A stretch of 64,000 nt of DNA. It comes from Alphaproteobacteria bacterium RIFCSPHIGHO2_01_FULL_41_14. GTDB taxonomy: Bacteria > Pseudomonadota > Alphaproteobacteria > UBA7879 > UBA5542. The translations under genes and the position numbers were made by a program. Below the pieces are notes generated by a model. That model was not told the DNA's origin and did no database searches. It saw only the letters and a program-made list of their open reading frames with translations. The stretch lies in the NCBI GenBank assembly GCA_001767855.1, contig MEMF01000002.1, positions 433,493-497,492 of the forward strand, given 5' to 3'. How positions within the stretch are numbered: position 1 is the first letter of the stretch; the number at the start of each line of letters is the position of its first letter. This document shows, piece after piece, positions 33,033-42,294 of this stretch.

Positions 33033-34792
33033 ATACTTTCTTTGTGAATGCTTTTAAGGGATAATTCGGTAAAAGAGTTAATCTGGGTATAAAGCCCAAA
33101 AAAATGACTGAGAACTTGCGAAAATAAAAATACTTCCAATCCGCCACGAGGATCGTGTTCATCCACAGTAAGGGTGACGCCGGTGCCTTTTGTGAATCCT
33201 CGCCAAGCATCCGTTCCCATGCGTCGGACAATGGGGTTGGTTGTCATTTCTTTCAGGCAACTAACGGCCAAATTGAGATCTTCATCCATGGATACATTGA
33301 AGAGTCTCAATAGTTCTTTCAGCACACGCAAGCTTTCCTCTCCTGAAGAAAAGGAGAGATAGTTGACAGCTAAAGTGGAAATGAGCTGCCATTGGGTTTG
33401 ACCATCTTCTGCAGGATAAAAGGTATCTGTTGGTTCGTGAAGACACACGATAGAATCCATGGGAACTGGATCATTACTTTTCAAAAAAGTATTGACTGTT
33501 AATAAAGACGCTAAATCTCGGTTTGTGCAGAGAAGGGAGGCATAGACCACGTCTGTGGGGGGCAATTCGGGTTTTAAATCCCAGTTGATAAAACTGAGCC
33601 ACATATCAGTGCCAGGGACATCAAGATCAATGGTGGGGGTGCGTCGAGAGGCCCAAAAAATAGTATGACCTTCTTGGGCCGCTTGGTGTGTATAAGAAAA
33701 ATAAGGCTGAACTTCTTGAACGGTAGAACTGTGAAGAGACGACATAAAGAGTTTGTCTATGCTATGAATCTCCGTTGTCACTTCCCGCCGATAGTCGGCT
33801 ACGAGCCGATACTCTATTTTCTTATGCTCAAATCGCAGGGGTTCTGACGTGTGGGGAAATAAATTCACAATGGGGGTGCATCCCAACAATAAACGATAGT
33901 TCGTGAAAGAAAGAGACTGGGCAGCGGCTGTATCCGTCAGAGGGACATAAATAAAAACCTCTTCATTTGCTTGGCTAAAATCTAAATTTTCTAAATCAAA
34001 AAACATAAATTTCCGGGGGAAAGAAAAGTATTCCTGTAAAAGCCCGTAGGCAGGGTGGGCATTAGAGGGGCAGGGAATGAGATTTTCATCCAAGCCAAAT
34101 CCAACCGATTTAACAGATTTTTCTGGAAGGATCTTCGGAGGTTTTCCTTTTTCATATTCTAGTGCAATTTTATACTCTTTTTCAAAAATCAACCGGTGCA
34201 AAATACTTTGTTCAACAGACGTCCCATTCATATAAAAACGCAATCGTTTGATATCGAGTTTATGAAAGGGCGTTTTTAAAGCCCTCAAGCTAATTTTCAT
34301 GAGATACGGATGGGAAGAGAGAGAAAAATTAATGGTTTCTGCATTAATCAACTCAACATTTGAGACCTCAATAGGCCACACCTCGGTTTCGTATCCCGTC
34401 CGGAAGTAACACATGTCGTTAGACCTTGAATCCGCATACAAAGAGAAATGGCGTGGAATAATGGCACTGGAAGTAGCCGGTTTTGCACTAGAGGGATTAA
34501 ACTGAGCAATACTCATGGGGGGGACAGGGGCCACCAAGTGAGGATACAGAATGCCCAATAAGGCTCTGGAAAACCGGGGGAGCTGATCATCAATGTCTTT
34601 CTGTAAAAATCCCGTCAAGAACGCAAAAGACTCAATCAGCCGCTCCATCTGCGGATCAGAGTTATCTTGGTCCAAAAAATTAAGCCGCCGCGCAATTTTC
34701 GGATACTTCCGAGCAAATGCCTTACCCATATGGCGCAAGAAAGAAAGCTCACGGTGGAAATAGAGTAGATCGCTATCGTTTGGCTTCGTCAT
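32987..34792 (-). CDS. tssF: Type VI secretion baseplate protein TssF
   Basis: Large baseplate wedge protein, 601 residues. The N-terminal segment YFHRELSFLRHMGKAFARKY with DPQMERLIESFAFLTG and LPRFSRALLGILYPHLVAPVP is the family hallmark, and the usual C-terminal region with FLFSQVLSHFFGLYTQINSF is present. It sits between tssE (57 bases upstream) and tssG (overlapping). Confidence 0.95.
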   Translation of the reverse strand: MTKPNDSDLLYFHRELSFLRHMGKAFARKYPKIARRLNFLDQDNSDPQMERLIESFAFLTGFLQKDIDDQLPRFSRALLGILYPHLVAPVPPMSIAQFNPSSAKPATSSAIIPRHFSLYADSRSNDMCYFRTGYETEVWPIEVSNVELINAETINFSLSSHPYLMKISLRALKTPFHKLDIKRLRFYMNGTSVEQSILHRLIFEKEYKIALEYEKGKPPKILPEKSVKSVGFGLDENLIPCPSNAHPAYGLLQEYFSFPRKFMFFDLENLDFSQANEEVFIYVPLTDTAAAQSLSFTNYRLLLGCTPIVNLFPHTSEPLRFEHKKIEYRLVADYRREVTTEIHSIDKLFMSSLHSSTVQEVQPYFSYTHQAAQEGHTIFWASRRTPTIDLDVPGTDMWLSFINWDLKPELPPTDVVYASLLCTNRDLASLLTVNTFLKSNDPVPMDSIVCLHEPTDTFYPAEDGQTQWQLISTLAVNYLSFSSGEESLRVLKELLRLFNVSMDEDLNLAVSCLKEMTTNPIVRRMGTDAWRGFTKGTGVTLTVDEHDPRGGLEVFLFSQVLSHFFGLYTQINSFTELSLKSIHKESIWKTWPARAGEQTLL

Positions 34793-34849
34793 ATGATCCT
34801 CCCCCCATCGAAGGGTCCTGTTCCCCTGTTCTTACTCAATAGTGTAAGG

Positions 34850-35350
34850 TTATTTATTAGATTTGCCAAGTTCTTGAATTTGGTCTATCTCTACCGGAAA
34901 AGAGATGGCTTCGATTATTTTCCCCATTTGAAGATCGGCATTGACAATGAAATGGGCCGTTTGGGTGGATTGATCATATTGCCTCATTTCCACCACAATA
35001 TTGCGCAGGCGACACTCAAATATACGCAACGCATTTGCCATAAAACGGCATAACTTCAGAACATCTTCGGTGCGTGAGGGATCTGCGTAAGAAGAATCAA
35101 ACAGGCCGTACAATTCTGGGACACCGTAGGTGAGGACAGAGGGTTGTTGATCTTCATATTCTTTGTAAGGGATCGTACAGCGCGTGTTAAATAAGTTACT
35201 AGCTTCCCGGATGACGGACTCAATCAATTGTTGTTTATTATAATTCAATAAGAGGATGGGTTCTTCCGTTACCTCGGGATTCATATCCACGAGACGATCA
35301 AAAAGGGGCATAGGGCTGCCCGGAAATTCCCATTTTTTACGAGAGGCCAT
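34850..35350 (-). CDS. tssE: Type VI secretion baseplate protein TssE (gp25-like)
   Basis: Homologue of phage T4 gp25, which starts sheath assembly on the baseplate. The family pattern is visible: MPLFDRLVD near the N-terminus, VIREASNLFNTR, a proline-containing SVLTYGVPEL in the middle, and a C-terminal beta segment IIEAISFPVEID preceded by ECRLRNIVVEM. 166 residues. Position between an hcp-like gene and tssF supports the call. Confidence 0.9.
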   Translation of the reverse strand: MASRKKWEFPGSPMPLFDRLVDMNPEVTEEPILLLNYNKQQLIESVIREASNLFNTRCTIPYKEYEDQQPSVLTYGVPELYGLFDSSYADPSRTEDVLKLCRFMANALRIFECRLRNIVVEMRQYDQSTQTAHFIVNADLQMGKIIEAISFPVEIDQIQELGKSNK

Positions 35351-35369
35351 TTATAAAGCCTTTCAGAAT

Positions 35370-35969
35370 TTAGGCCCCTGGGGCAGTGTTTGTGTGGACG
35401 TCAAAGGCAGCCACGATATTTCCTTGGGCGGCGCCTTTTTCATCATAGGGGAAATACGTCCACGTATAGGTATCTCCCACGATCGCTATTTTGACAGATT
35501 TTACAACGTGATCCGGGGTGCTGAGATCAAGGTTGGGATCCTTCAAGGCAGATATTTTTTCCCCATTTTGGGTGGTGACAAGATGATCTACGTTGGCCGT
35601 GACTTCTACGATTTTGGCATTGGTCACTTCAAGACGAAAAGAGGGCTTTCCCGTACTGTTGACCCCTGTATTTTTAAGGTTAAGCAGCGTAATTTTGGCA
35701 AAAATATCGCCCGAGAAGCATTTCTGAGAGAAAGCTTCTGTATACCGATGATCCATGATAATGGTGATTGCCCCAAATAACACGCGGGCACTGGCGTTTA
35801 AATGGCCATTGTATCCGGGGATAACGGGTTTACGAATGTCACATTCATAATAATAAACTTCATGCCCTGTTGCTACCGTATCGGAAACTGTTTCGTCTCC
35901 GGGGATCTCAGCACACATCAAGTAACAGAGGCCTGTACTGGCAACTTGATTTGATCTATTGGATGACAT
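35370..35969 (-). CDS. hcp: Hcp-like type VI tube protein (first of two)
   Basis: 199 residues. The C-terminal signature YTWTYFPYDEKGAAQGN with FDV matches the strand and tail seen in Hcp proteins, and the centre has the alternating beta strands of the Hcp ring (FRLEVTNAKIVEVTANVDHL). It is longer than the usual 160-172 residues. It lies directly downstream of a second hcp-like gene, so the tube may contain two subunits. Confidence 0.8.
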   Translation of the reverse strand: MSSNRSNQVASTGLCYLMCAEIPGDETVSDTVATGHEVYYYECDIRKPVIPGYNGHLNASARVLFGAITIIMDHRYTEAFSQKCFSGDIFAKITLLNLKNTGVNSTGKPSFRLEVTNAKIVEVTANVDHLVTTQNGEKISALKDPNLDLSTPDHVVKSVKIAIVGDTYTWTYFPYDEKGAAQGNIVAAFDVHTNTAPGA

Positions 35970-35989
35970 AAATTCCCCCCGTTTTTTCT

Positions 35990-36556
35990 TTAAGTTTTAC
36001 TGGCGCTTATTTGTTTTGATCTACTGGCTTCACTTCCTATTTTTCCAGAACTCACACCTGTATCATCAAAGATGTTGCGGATCTGAGTCAGCGTATCATA
36101 AACAAGAACATACGTTGCAATTAAGCCTTCAGAGGTTGCTTCATCTTGGGCAACATCAAATTTAAGACTCACGGCAGTGATAAAGGTGTCGGACAGGATC
36201 ATTTGGGATAAAATCTTAATTTGTCCTCCTTCTGTCGTCATTTGATAAATGCCCACGTCTCCCAAGTTACTTCCGTTTGTGACGCATTGAAAAGCAGCAA
36301 TGGCACTTTTATCAACGATGGTTTCACATTCAACATAAAAGAATTCAGGGTTTCCAGAAGATCGGCTTTTAGCGCGTGATTTATCGGCCTCGTTCGTGAT
36401 AGTTACCTGAGGCATTCTGCGCAAACGGACGGCACGGCTCATATCGGCATTGTCCACGTTTACTTTAACGCTTCCTGCAAAAAGTTTAAGGCCGTCATCT
36501 GTGGTTGGTTTTAAGAAAACCAAATCTTTATTCGCTTGGTGTGGTGCTGTTGACAT
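35990..36556 (-). CDS. Hcp-like type VI protein (second, divergent)
   Basis: 188 residues, adjacent to tssC and to the first hcp-like gene. Beta-rich composition, a segment EFFYVECETIVDKSAIAAFQ, and the LKFDVAQDEATSEGLIATYV region correspond roughly to Hcp strands, but the typical C-terminal WTY-x-P signature is missing. The name rests mainly on position, size and fold-like pattern. It could be a specialised tube subunit, an Hcp-related adaptor or a cargo-bearing variant. Confidence 0.6.
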   Translation of the reverse strand: MSTAPHQANKDLVFLKPTTDDGLKLFAGSVKVNVDNADMSRAVRLRRMPQVTITNEADKSRAKSRSSGNPEFFYVECETIVDKSAIAAFQCVTNGSNLGDVGIYQMTTEGGQIKILSQMILSDTFITAVSLKFDVAQDEATSEGLIATYVLVYDTLTQIRNIFDDTGVSSGKIGSEASRSKQISASKT

Positions 36557-36585
36557 TTCCTTTATCCCTTCTTAGGCTCCCCCTA

Positions 36586-38040
36586 TTATTTTGCGGGTGG
36601 TGGCAATTCTGCAACGAGTCTGATAGACGCTGTTAACTCTTCTAACTGGAAGTGTGGTCTTAAAAATATGGTTGCCCGATACTTACCAGGATCGCCTGGG
36701 ACGTCAAAGACATCAATGCGAGCTTCCCGAAGAGGAAACCGTGCTTTCAAGCTTTGAGGCGCTTCGTCGGTGAGCAACACATACTCAGAGATCCACGTTT
36801 GCAGATACTTCTGCACTTCGATACGGCTCATAAAGCTGCCAATCTTATCGCGCATAATCACTTTAATGTAGTGGGCGAAACGAGAGGCTGCCATGATATA
36901 GGGCAAGCGAGCCGATAAGTTGGCGTTGGATGTTGCCGTGTTGAGGTTGTACTTCTTTGGCTTTTGGCTGGTTTGGCCGCCAAAGAAAGCTGCCTTATCT
37001 GTTCCTTTACAGTGACAGAGAGAAATGAATCCAAGATCACTGAGTTCTTTTTCGCGACGATCGGTGATCGCAATCTGGGTCGGACACTTGAGGGCAATAT
37101 CGCCTTCTGTGGTTTTGAAGGTATAGGAGGGAAGTCCTTCCACTAAACCACCTCCTTCTACGCCACGGATGGCCGCTGTCCAGCCATAATGAGCAAACGC
37201 ATTGTTCACGCGTTGACCCATCATATAAGCAGGGTTCCCCCATACGAATGTGGAGAGTGTTTTTCCATTCACTTCTTCTTCATAGTTGATGCCATGAACA
37301 GGGAGCGTGGTTGGCCCATAAGGCAACCTCATCAGGACGCGCGGTAAGAATAAGGCCACATAGCGAGAATCTTCCATGTCCCGGAAAGATTTCCATTTAA
37401 TTTTGTCGGCGCTTTCGAAGATCTTTGCCAAATCTCTGGGTTTCCCAAGATCGGCATAGGTGTCTAAGTTAAACATGGTGGGCGACGCTGCCGCTAAGAG
37501 AGGAGCGTGCGCAGCAGCGGCAACACCCGAAAGCTTCAGCAGAAGGGACATGTCAGGAGAAGTGGTATCAAAATCATAGTCCACCACTAAACAAGAGTAA
37601 GGATTTCCTCCATAGGTGCCGTATTCTTCTTCATATACCTTCTTAAACAAGCCGCTTTGATCAAATTCGATAGCTTTTTCCAGATCATCCTGAAGTTCAG
37701 TTTTCTGAGCGTTCATGAGGCGCAACTTTAATTGCGTACTGGTTTCAGTATTCATGACGAGATAGCTAAGACCACGCCAGCTGGCTTCCAGCTTTTGAAG
37801 CTTATCCGTATGAAGAAGAACATCCAGCTGTTTTGACAACAATTGGTCCATGGCCTCGATACGCTTTTGGATAAAGGCAACAGGATCTGTTCCAGCTTGT
37901 CCTGTGGCAAGGGCAATTTGGGCAATGAACTCGCCGAGCATACCTAAGGAATGATCCATATGTTCAGGGTCACGACCTAGCTTGCCATCTTCCATAATCT
38001 GATTAAAGAGTGGCTTTTGTGGTGTTGGTGTAGCTGCCAT
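36586..38040 (-). CDS. tssC: Type VI secretion contractile sheath large subunit TssC
   Basis: Large sheath protein that forms the contractile sheath with TssB. 484 residues; hallmark segments include LEASWRGLSYLVMNTE, CLVVDYDF, RFAHYIKVIMRDKIGSFMSR and the C-terminal FPLREARIDVFDVPG with LRPHFQLEELTASIRLVA. The start follows a strong GGGAGGA Shine-Dalgarno sequence. It is 22 bases after tssB. Confidence 0.97.
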   Translation of the reverse strand: MAATPTPQKPLFNQIMEDGKLGRDPEHMDHSLGMLGEFIAQIALATGQAGTDPVAFIQKRIEAMDQLLSKQLDVLLHTDKLQKLEASWRGLSYLVMNTETSTQLKLRLMNAQKTELQDDLEKAIEFDQSGLFKKVYEEEYGTYGGNPYSCLVVDYDFDTTSPDMSLLLKLSGVAAAAHAPLLAAASPTMFNLDTYADLGKPRDLAKIFESADKIKWKSFRDMEDSRYVALFLPRVLMRLPYGPTTLPVHGINYEEEVNGKTLSTFVWGNPAYMMGQRVNNAFAHYGWTAAIRGVEGGGLVEGLPSYTFKTTEGDIALKCPTQIAITDRREKELSDLGFISLCHCKGTDKAAFFGGQTSQKPKKYNLNTATSNANLSARLPYIMAASRFAHYIKVIMRDKIGSFMSRIEVQKYLQTWISEYVLLTDEAPQSLKARFPLREARIDVFDVPGDPGKYRATIFLRPHFQLEELTASIRLVAELPPPAK

Positions 38041-38062
38041 TTTTACGTCCTCCCTTGCGACC

Positions 38063-38626
38063 TTATTTTTTTGGTGCCGCTGCGGCGGCTGCTTTATCTA
38101 ACGCTGCTTTTCCTGCGACAACTGCCTTTTGAACATCCCCGAGTGCTTTTGGATCAGACAGTATCTGAGAAAGCAGTTTAACAAGTGTATCGTTCCCGTC
38201 TGTTTTTGACATTAAGTCATGCATCAGGCTGCGAGAGGTATAAACCGCTGCTGCTGCGGGGACTTGGTTCAGAATTTTCACCGGATCAAAATCATCCATG
38301 TTAGAAAATTGCAAAAGAACATTCGTTTTTGGTGGTGTTCCATCTTTCCCTGGCGCAGAAATCATATCGTCCGCTTCGAACGCAACGCGTGGCGCAATAT
38401 CAGCCATCACATCCATGAGATTATCACGATCGGTTTCTATGAATTTGCGATCCTTAAAAGGCTTTAAAGGTTTGTCTGGATCCCGATCTCCCGAAAGGTC
38501 TGCGATGATGCCCATAACAAAGGGCAACTCTCTCATCTCAATCGCATCACCAATTTCAACATCATAAGTGATTTGGACGCGCGGAGGCCGGACTCTATCC
38601 AATATGTGCTGGGTACTTTCTGTCAT
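38063..38626 (-). CDS. tssB: Type VI secretion contractile sheath small subunit TssB
   Basis: Small sheath protein partnering TssC. The N-terminal RPPRVQITYDVEIGDAIE and LPFVMGIIADLSG are the family signature. 187 residues, ending in an alanine- and lysine-rich tail. It is the first gene of the operon, preceded by AGGAG; the 152 bases upstream are AT-rich but I see no consensus promoter that I would defend. Confidence 0.96.
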   Translation of the reverse strand: MTESTQHILDRVRPPRVQITYDVEIGDAIEMRELPFVMGIIADLSGDRDPDKPLKPFKDRKFIETDRDNLMDVMADIAPRVAFEADDMISAPGKDGTPPKTNVLLQFSNMDDFDPVKILNQVPAAAAVYTSRSLMHDLMSKTDGNDTLVKLLSQILSDPKALGDVQKAVVAGKAALDKAAAAAAPKK

Positions 38627-38778
38627 ACCTTATGCTCCTGTTAAACTTTATTATCTTATATTCAGAATGCCACCTTATTTTTGGGATGTAAACAAAAAAA
38701 ATAAAAGGGGAGTTAGGGGAGATAGATTTGTTTTATTTCTTTGTTCAATATCAAGAAGCTTTCTGAAAAAACAAAGAG

Positions 38779-39201
38779 TTAAAAGGGATGCACCGGCGTT
38801 TTGGCCGGCCACGCAAGATTACTATCTCGGAGTTTGACTTTGAGATTTTCCACCTCTAGACGAATAGATGCCTTTTGAGAAAAGGTAATAAAGACGTGAG
38901 GGGCGTCATAGTGAAGACTCAGAAGCGACAGATCAGGGGAGGAGAGGGGAGTGAGATCAATTCCTGTAAACTGGGCTTTTGTGACACAATCAAACAAGAG
39001 GGCTGCGTGAACTCTTCGGCCTCTTTCAGGGGCCTCTTTTTCTTCCCATCGGTATCGATTGACAAGCAACACAAATTGTTTCTGATCTTTATTGTATTGA
39101 ATTTCTTTCAGAGGGACGAGACTGTCTTGAAGACAGGCCGACAAAATGGTTAAATCATCCGAATCTTTTCCCATAATTTTTAGAAGCTTGAGATCTTCCA
39201 T
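38779..39201 (-). CDS. DUF2948 family protein
   Basis: 140 residues with the pattern LTILSACLQDSLVPLKEIQY, FVLLVNRYRWE and a C-terminal IRLEVENLKVKLRDSNLAWP, which matches the alphaproteobacterial DUF2948 family. Genes of this family often sit beside murA, as here (18 bases downstream of murA). No function is known for the family. Confidence 0.82.
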   Translation of the reverse strand: MEDLKLLKIMGKDSDDLTILSACLQDSLVPLKEIQYNKDQKQFVLLVNRYRWEEKEAPERGRRVHAALLFDCVTKAQFTGIDLTPLSSPDLSLLSLHYDAPHVFITFSQKASIRLEVENLKVKLRDSNLAWPAKTPVHPF

Positions 39202-39219
39202 TTTTTTCTCCCTTGATCG

Positions 39220-40497
39220 TTAAAGGACGCGTTCTATTTGCGCGCCACAGGCTTGGAGTTTCTTCTCCATGCTTTCATAGCCTCGATCTAAGTGATAGAT
39301 CCGGCTGACAGTTGTCTGGCCTTTGGCGGCAAGTCCAGCCAACACAAGGCAGGCAGAGGCCCTGAGATCTGTGGCCATGACAGGGGCGCCCACAAGCTCT
39401 TTTTTACCTTTTACAATGGCGGAAGAGCCGTGAATTTGGATGTCAGCCCCCATGCGAGACAACTCGGCTACATGCATGAAACGGTTTTCAAAAATGGTTT
39501 CTGTAAGGGTGGAACTGCTGTCAGAGAGAGTCATGAGAGACATGAATTGGGCTTGCAAATCGGTGGGGAATCCGGGGTAGGGTTCAGTAATCATGTCAAC
39601 ACTTTTAAGGCGCTTTATAGGGTGAGAACGGGACACAGTAAATCCATGAGGTGTCCGCTCAAAGTAAAGTCCAGCCTCTTCCGCGAGAGAGGCAAAGGTG
39701 GGGAGAAGATCAAGAGAGGTGTGGGTAAGCTCGAGTTCTCCATTGGTGATGCCGGCAGCGACGATATAGGTACCTGTTTCGATGCGATCAGGTACAACAC
39801 TGTAGGTCGTTCCTTTGAGGGCAGAAACTCCCTCGATGGTGATGGTATCGGTTCCGGCTCCGGAAATTTTAGCCCCCATTTGAATGAGGCAATTCGCAAG
39901 ATCCACAACTTCTGGTTCACGCGCAGCATTGATGAGGCGTGTGGTGCCTTGGGCTAAGGTGGCGGCCATCAATAGATTTTCGGTGCCTGTGACGGAAATA
40001 AGAGGGAAGGCAATGTCGGCGCCTTTCAGCCCTCCCTTAGGGGCGGTGGCACGGATGTATCCATCCTCTAGGGTGATCTTCGCCCCCATCTTTTCGAGGC
40101 CTTTGATATGCAAATCCACAGGTCGGGTGCCCAGAGCACAGCCCCCCGGCAGAGACACTTCGGCTCTTCCATGGCGGGCGACTAAGGGCCCTAGCACCAA
40201 AATAGAGGCCCTCATTTTTCGGACGAGGTCATAGTCGGCATGCACATTGTCGAGATGGTCAGATTTAAGAATGAGTTTATCAGAATCCCTCCCCTCGGAG
40301 AGAAGAACAGAGACCCCTAACGAGGTTAGAACCCCCTCGAGCGTTCGAATGTCTGACAACTTGGGGATATTTTCCAGGATAATGGGCTCTTCAGTTAAAA
40401 GGGAAGTCGTCATCAACGGGAGGGCGGCATTTTTCGCCCCGCTAATGCGAATCTTTCCTTTAAGAGGAATACCCCCTTCAATACATAGTTTATCCAA
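39220..40497 (-). CDS. murA: UDP-N-acetylglucosamine 1-carboxyvinyltransferase MurA
   Basis: Commits UDP-GlcNAc to peptidoglycan by transferring enolpyruvate from PEP. The [18 protein letters not shown] segment has the catalytic cysteine (C120), the residue alkylated by fosfomycin. KNAALP near residue 22 contacts the substrate. 425 residues. It starts with TTG at 40497, preceded by AGGGA; a closer ATG in this frame is lacking. It is 17 bases downstream of dcd. The other early and late Mur enzymes are encoded in the dcw cluster 20-40 kb away. Confidence 0.97.
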   Translation of the reverse strand: MDKLCIEGGIPLKGKIRISGAKNAALPLMTTSLLTEEPIILENIPKLSDIRTLEGVLTSLGVSVLLSEGRDSDKLILKSDHLDNVHADYDLVRKMRASILVLGPLVARHGRAEVSLPGGCALGTRPVDLHIKGLEKMGAKITLEDGYIRATAPKGGLKGADIAFPLISVTGTENLLMAATLAQGTTRLINAAREPEVVDLANCLIQMGAKISGAGTDTITIEGVSALKGTTYSVVPDRIETGTYIVAAGITNGELELTHTSLDLLPTFASLAEEAGLYFERTPHGFTVSRSHPIKRLKSVDMITEPYPGFPTDLQAQFMSLMTLSDSSSTLTETIFENRFMHVAELSRMGADIQIHGSSAIVKGKKELVGAPVMATDLRASACLVLAGLAAKGQTTVSRIYHLDRGYESMEKKLQACGAQIERVL

Positions 40498-40514
40498 TTT
40501 AAATCCCTTGAGGG

Positions 40515-41078
40515 TTAAGTGTACTTCATCATTTTAGGAAGGGTGACCCCTTCTTGGCCCATATATTTTCCTGCCCGATCTTTGTAAGACGTTTCACAGA
40601 CACCTTCTCCTTTGAAAAACAAGAATTGGCACACGCCTTCGTTGGCATAAATTTTCGCGGGAAGGGGGGTGGTGTTCGAGAATTCAAGGGTCACATGTCC
40701 TTCCCATTCAGGCTCGAGAGGGGTGACGTTTACGATAATCCCGCAACGGGCATACGTGGATTTCCCCAAACAAATCACCAAAATATCGCGGGGAATGCGG
40801 AAATATTCCACAGTGCGGGCGAGGGCAAAACTGTTGGGGGGCAAAATACAAACATTGGCTTCTCGATCCACGAAGGACGTATGAGAAAAGTTTTTGGGGT
40901 CAATGAGCGCATTGTCCACATTAGTAAAGACTTTAAATTCATTTGCGGCACGGGCGTCATACCCATAAGAAGAAAGCCCATAAGAAATAGTACCCTGAGC
41001 GTGCTGGGTTTCCACGAAGGGTTCAATCATCCCCTTCTTGGCTTGCTTGCGAATCCATGAATCTGGCATAATTCCCAT
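40515..41078 (-). CDS. dcd: dCTP deaminase
   Basis: Converts dCTP to dUTP, the precursor of dUMP and hence dTMP. The active-site region [19 protein letters not shown] with the catalytic glutamate, [15 protein letters not shown] and the C-terminal [12 protein letters not shown] are present. 187 residues. The start has a strong AGGAGGAAGAA Shine-Dalgarno sequence, which itself lies in the 3' end of the small gene upstream. Confidence 0.96.
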   Translation of the reverse strand: MGIMPDSWIRKQAKKGMIEPFVETQHAQGTISYGLSSYGYDARAANEFKVFTNVDNALIDPKNFSHTSFVDREANVCILPPNSFALARTVEYFRIPRDILVICLGKSTYARCGIIVNVTPLEPEWEGHVTLEFSNTTPLPAKIYANEGVCQFLFFKGEGVCETSYKDRAGKYMGQEGVTLPKMMKYT

Positions 41079-41079
41079 G

Positions 41080-41220
41080 TTATTCTTCCTCCTGTTGGCT
41101 ACCTGGTTGTTCTTTTTTTTGTTGTTTTTGCTGACGGCGCTTTAAAAGATTCTCTCGCAACACCTGGGCAAGGCGCTCTGCGTTGCGATCGCTGTAACTG
41201 CTTTTAGAGGGCTGAGTCAT
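41080..41220 (-). CDS. Small charged protein, 46 residues, upstream of dcd
   Basis: A short reading frame beginning MTQPSKSS and ending one base before the dcd start. After a polar N-terminus it has the helical segment [20 protein letters not shown], then a lysine/glutamine-rich tail. Its stop region carries the dcd ribosome binding site. I recall short proteins of this look (E-R-x-A-x-x-L-R-x-N-L-x-x-R) beside murA in other alphaproteobacteria, but cannot check. Function unknown; basic charge would suit nucleic-acid or membrane contact. Confidence 0.5.
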   Translation of the reverse strand: MTQPSKSSYSDRNAERLAQVLRENLLKRRQQKQQKKEQPGSQQEEE

Positions 41221-41370
41221 GACTCATTTTTAGCATAGGTTTTAGGGGAATTCTATAGATTTTTCCGTCTGTTTTTTTCAGGGTTGGTTTTGGTTCCGAT
41301 TTAAGAAATTTAAGGGCCCTATATTGTCTTGCGCTGCAAACTGTGGCAATGTGTGCCCCAAATTCAAGTC

Positions 41371-41445
41371 GCCGTTGTGGCTCAGTGGCAGAGCACACCC
41401 TTGGTAAGGGTGAGGTCGAGAGTTCGATTCTCTCCAACGGCACCA
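41371..41445 (+). tRNA. tRNA-Thr (anticodon GGT)
   Basis: Acceptor arms GCCGTTG and CAACGGC pair perfectly; the anticodon stem CACCC/GGGTG encloses the loop TTGGTAA with anticodon GGT; the T arm has the GTTCGATTC loop. CCA is encoded (41443-41445). It reads threonine codon ACC (and ACT by wobble). Confidence 0.95.
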
Positions 41446-41540
41446 TTTTCCCTCCATTGAGATCATGGATGTTGCATTTTTACAACACCCTTTGAAGAAA
41501 TCCAGACTTTTTCAATCATTATCTTGTTTTTCGCAAGGGG

Positions 41541-41559
41541 CGTGACTAGTGTGGTCACG
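41541..41559 (+). promoter_or_regulatory. Leader hairpin in front of the outer-membrane protein gene
   Basis: CGTGAC-TAGTGTG-GTCACG forms a 6-base stem just upstream of the Shine-Dalgarno TAGGAGAG of the gene at 41581. Hairpins here can stabilise abundant outer-membrane protein mRNAs, or mark a regulator site. Only the inverted repeat is seen directly. Confidence 0.35.
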
Positions 41560-41580
41560 TAAATTTTTAGGAGAGTAAAA

Positions 41581-42210
41581 ATGAAGAAACAATTACTTGG
41601 TGTAGCCTTGTCTGCACTTTTGATATCGACAGCTGCTGAAGCCAGACACTTTGATGGTGGAACCGTTGGAGCCACTGTTGGATATGGTTGGCAGTCAATG
41701 AAGTTTAAGGATGCTGCGAGTCCTGCGGTTAAGGCTTCCATAGCTCCCGCTGGTTTGGATGTCGGCTTGAACGCTGGATATGCAGAAAAAGTAGGATCCC
41801 TGCTTCTTGGAGGAGACGTTCGTGCTGGTCTTGGATTTGCGTCTAAGAAGAAATCCCTGACTCTTAATGGTAACACTGGAAATGTAAAAGTTACACAAGA
41901 TTGGTTAGCTGGTGTAGGTGCGATTGTTGGGGGGGAATTTGCCCGCAATTGGCTTGGATTCTTCCGCCTTGGGGTCGACTACGTTCATTATAAGACAAAC
42001 ACAACAACCGTAATTAGTGGTAAAAAATTCGGTTCTTGGGCCGTTGTTCCTGGTGTTGGTGTCAAAATGAAGGTTACTCATTCCTTGAGTGTTGATGCTA
42101 TGTATGAATATAGCCATGGATTCTCGGCAAAAAATCCTTCTTCTACTGTGAAGTTTGATGAAAAACCAACCTCGAATAACATCAAGATTGGTATAAGCTA
42201 CTATCTATAA
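41581..42210 (+). CDS. Outer-membrane beta-barrel protein (OMP_b-brl type)
   Basis: 209 residues with a signal peptide ending AAEA. The mature part is a run of amphipathic strands (GGTVGATVGYGWQ, AGVGAIVGGEFARNWLGFFRLGVDYV, SVDAMYEYSHGF) ending in IKIGISYYL, typical of an 8-strand porin-family barrel. Strong AGGAGAG Shine-Dalgarno sequence and a terminator right after it suggest high, single-gene expression. It may be a surface antigen or small porin. It lies between tRNA-Thr and tRNA-Glu. Confidence 0.85.
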   Translation: MKKQLLGVALSALLISTAAEARHFDGGTVGATVGYGWQSMKFKDAASPAVKASIAPAGLDVGLNAGYAEKVGSLLLGGDVRAGLGFASKKKSLTLNGNTGNVKVTQDWLAGVGAIVGGEFARNWLGFFRLGVDYVHYKTNTTTVISGKKFGSWAVVPGVGVKMKVTHSLSVDAMYEYSHGFSAKNPSSTVKFDEKPTSNNIKIGISYYL

Positions 42211-42242
42211 TTGAGGTTTCTTGCAAATCTTAATGGCGACCC

Positions 42243-42277
42243 AAAAAGCCTGGTGATAAAACACCGGGCTTTTTTTA
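42243..42277. terminator. Bidirectional rho-independent terminator
   Basis: AGCCTGGTG (42247-42255) pairs with CACCGGGCT (42262-42270, one G-T pair), with a T-tract on the right (to 42277) and an A-tract on the left (42243-42247). It can end both the plus-strand outer-membrane protein gene and minus-strand tRNA-Glu. Confidence 0.85.
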
Positions 42278-42294
42278 TTTGTGAATACAAAAAT

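Noticed and set aside
38627..38778. A sigma-54-type promoter (TGGCA near 38670) for the type VI operon
   Set aside because: The matching GC-containing -12 element is absent at the required spacing.
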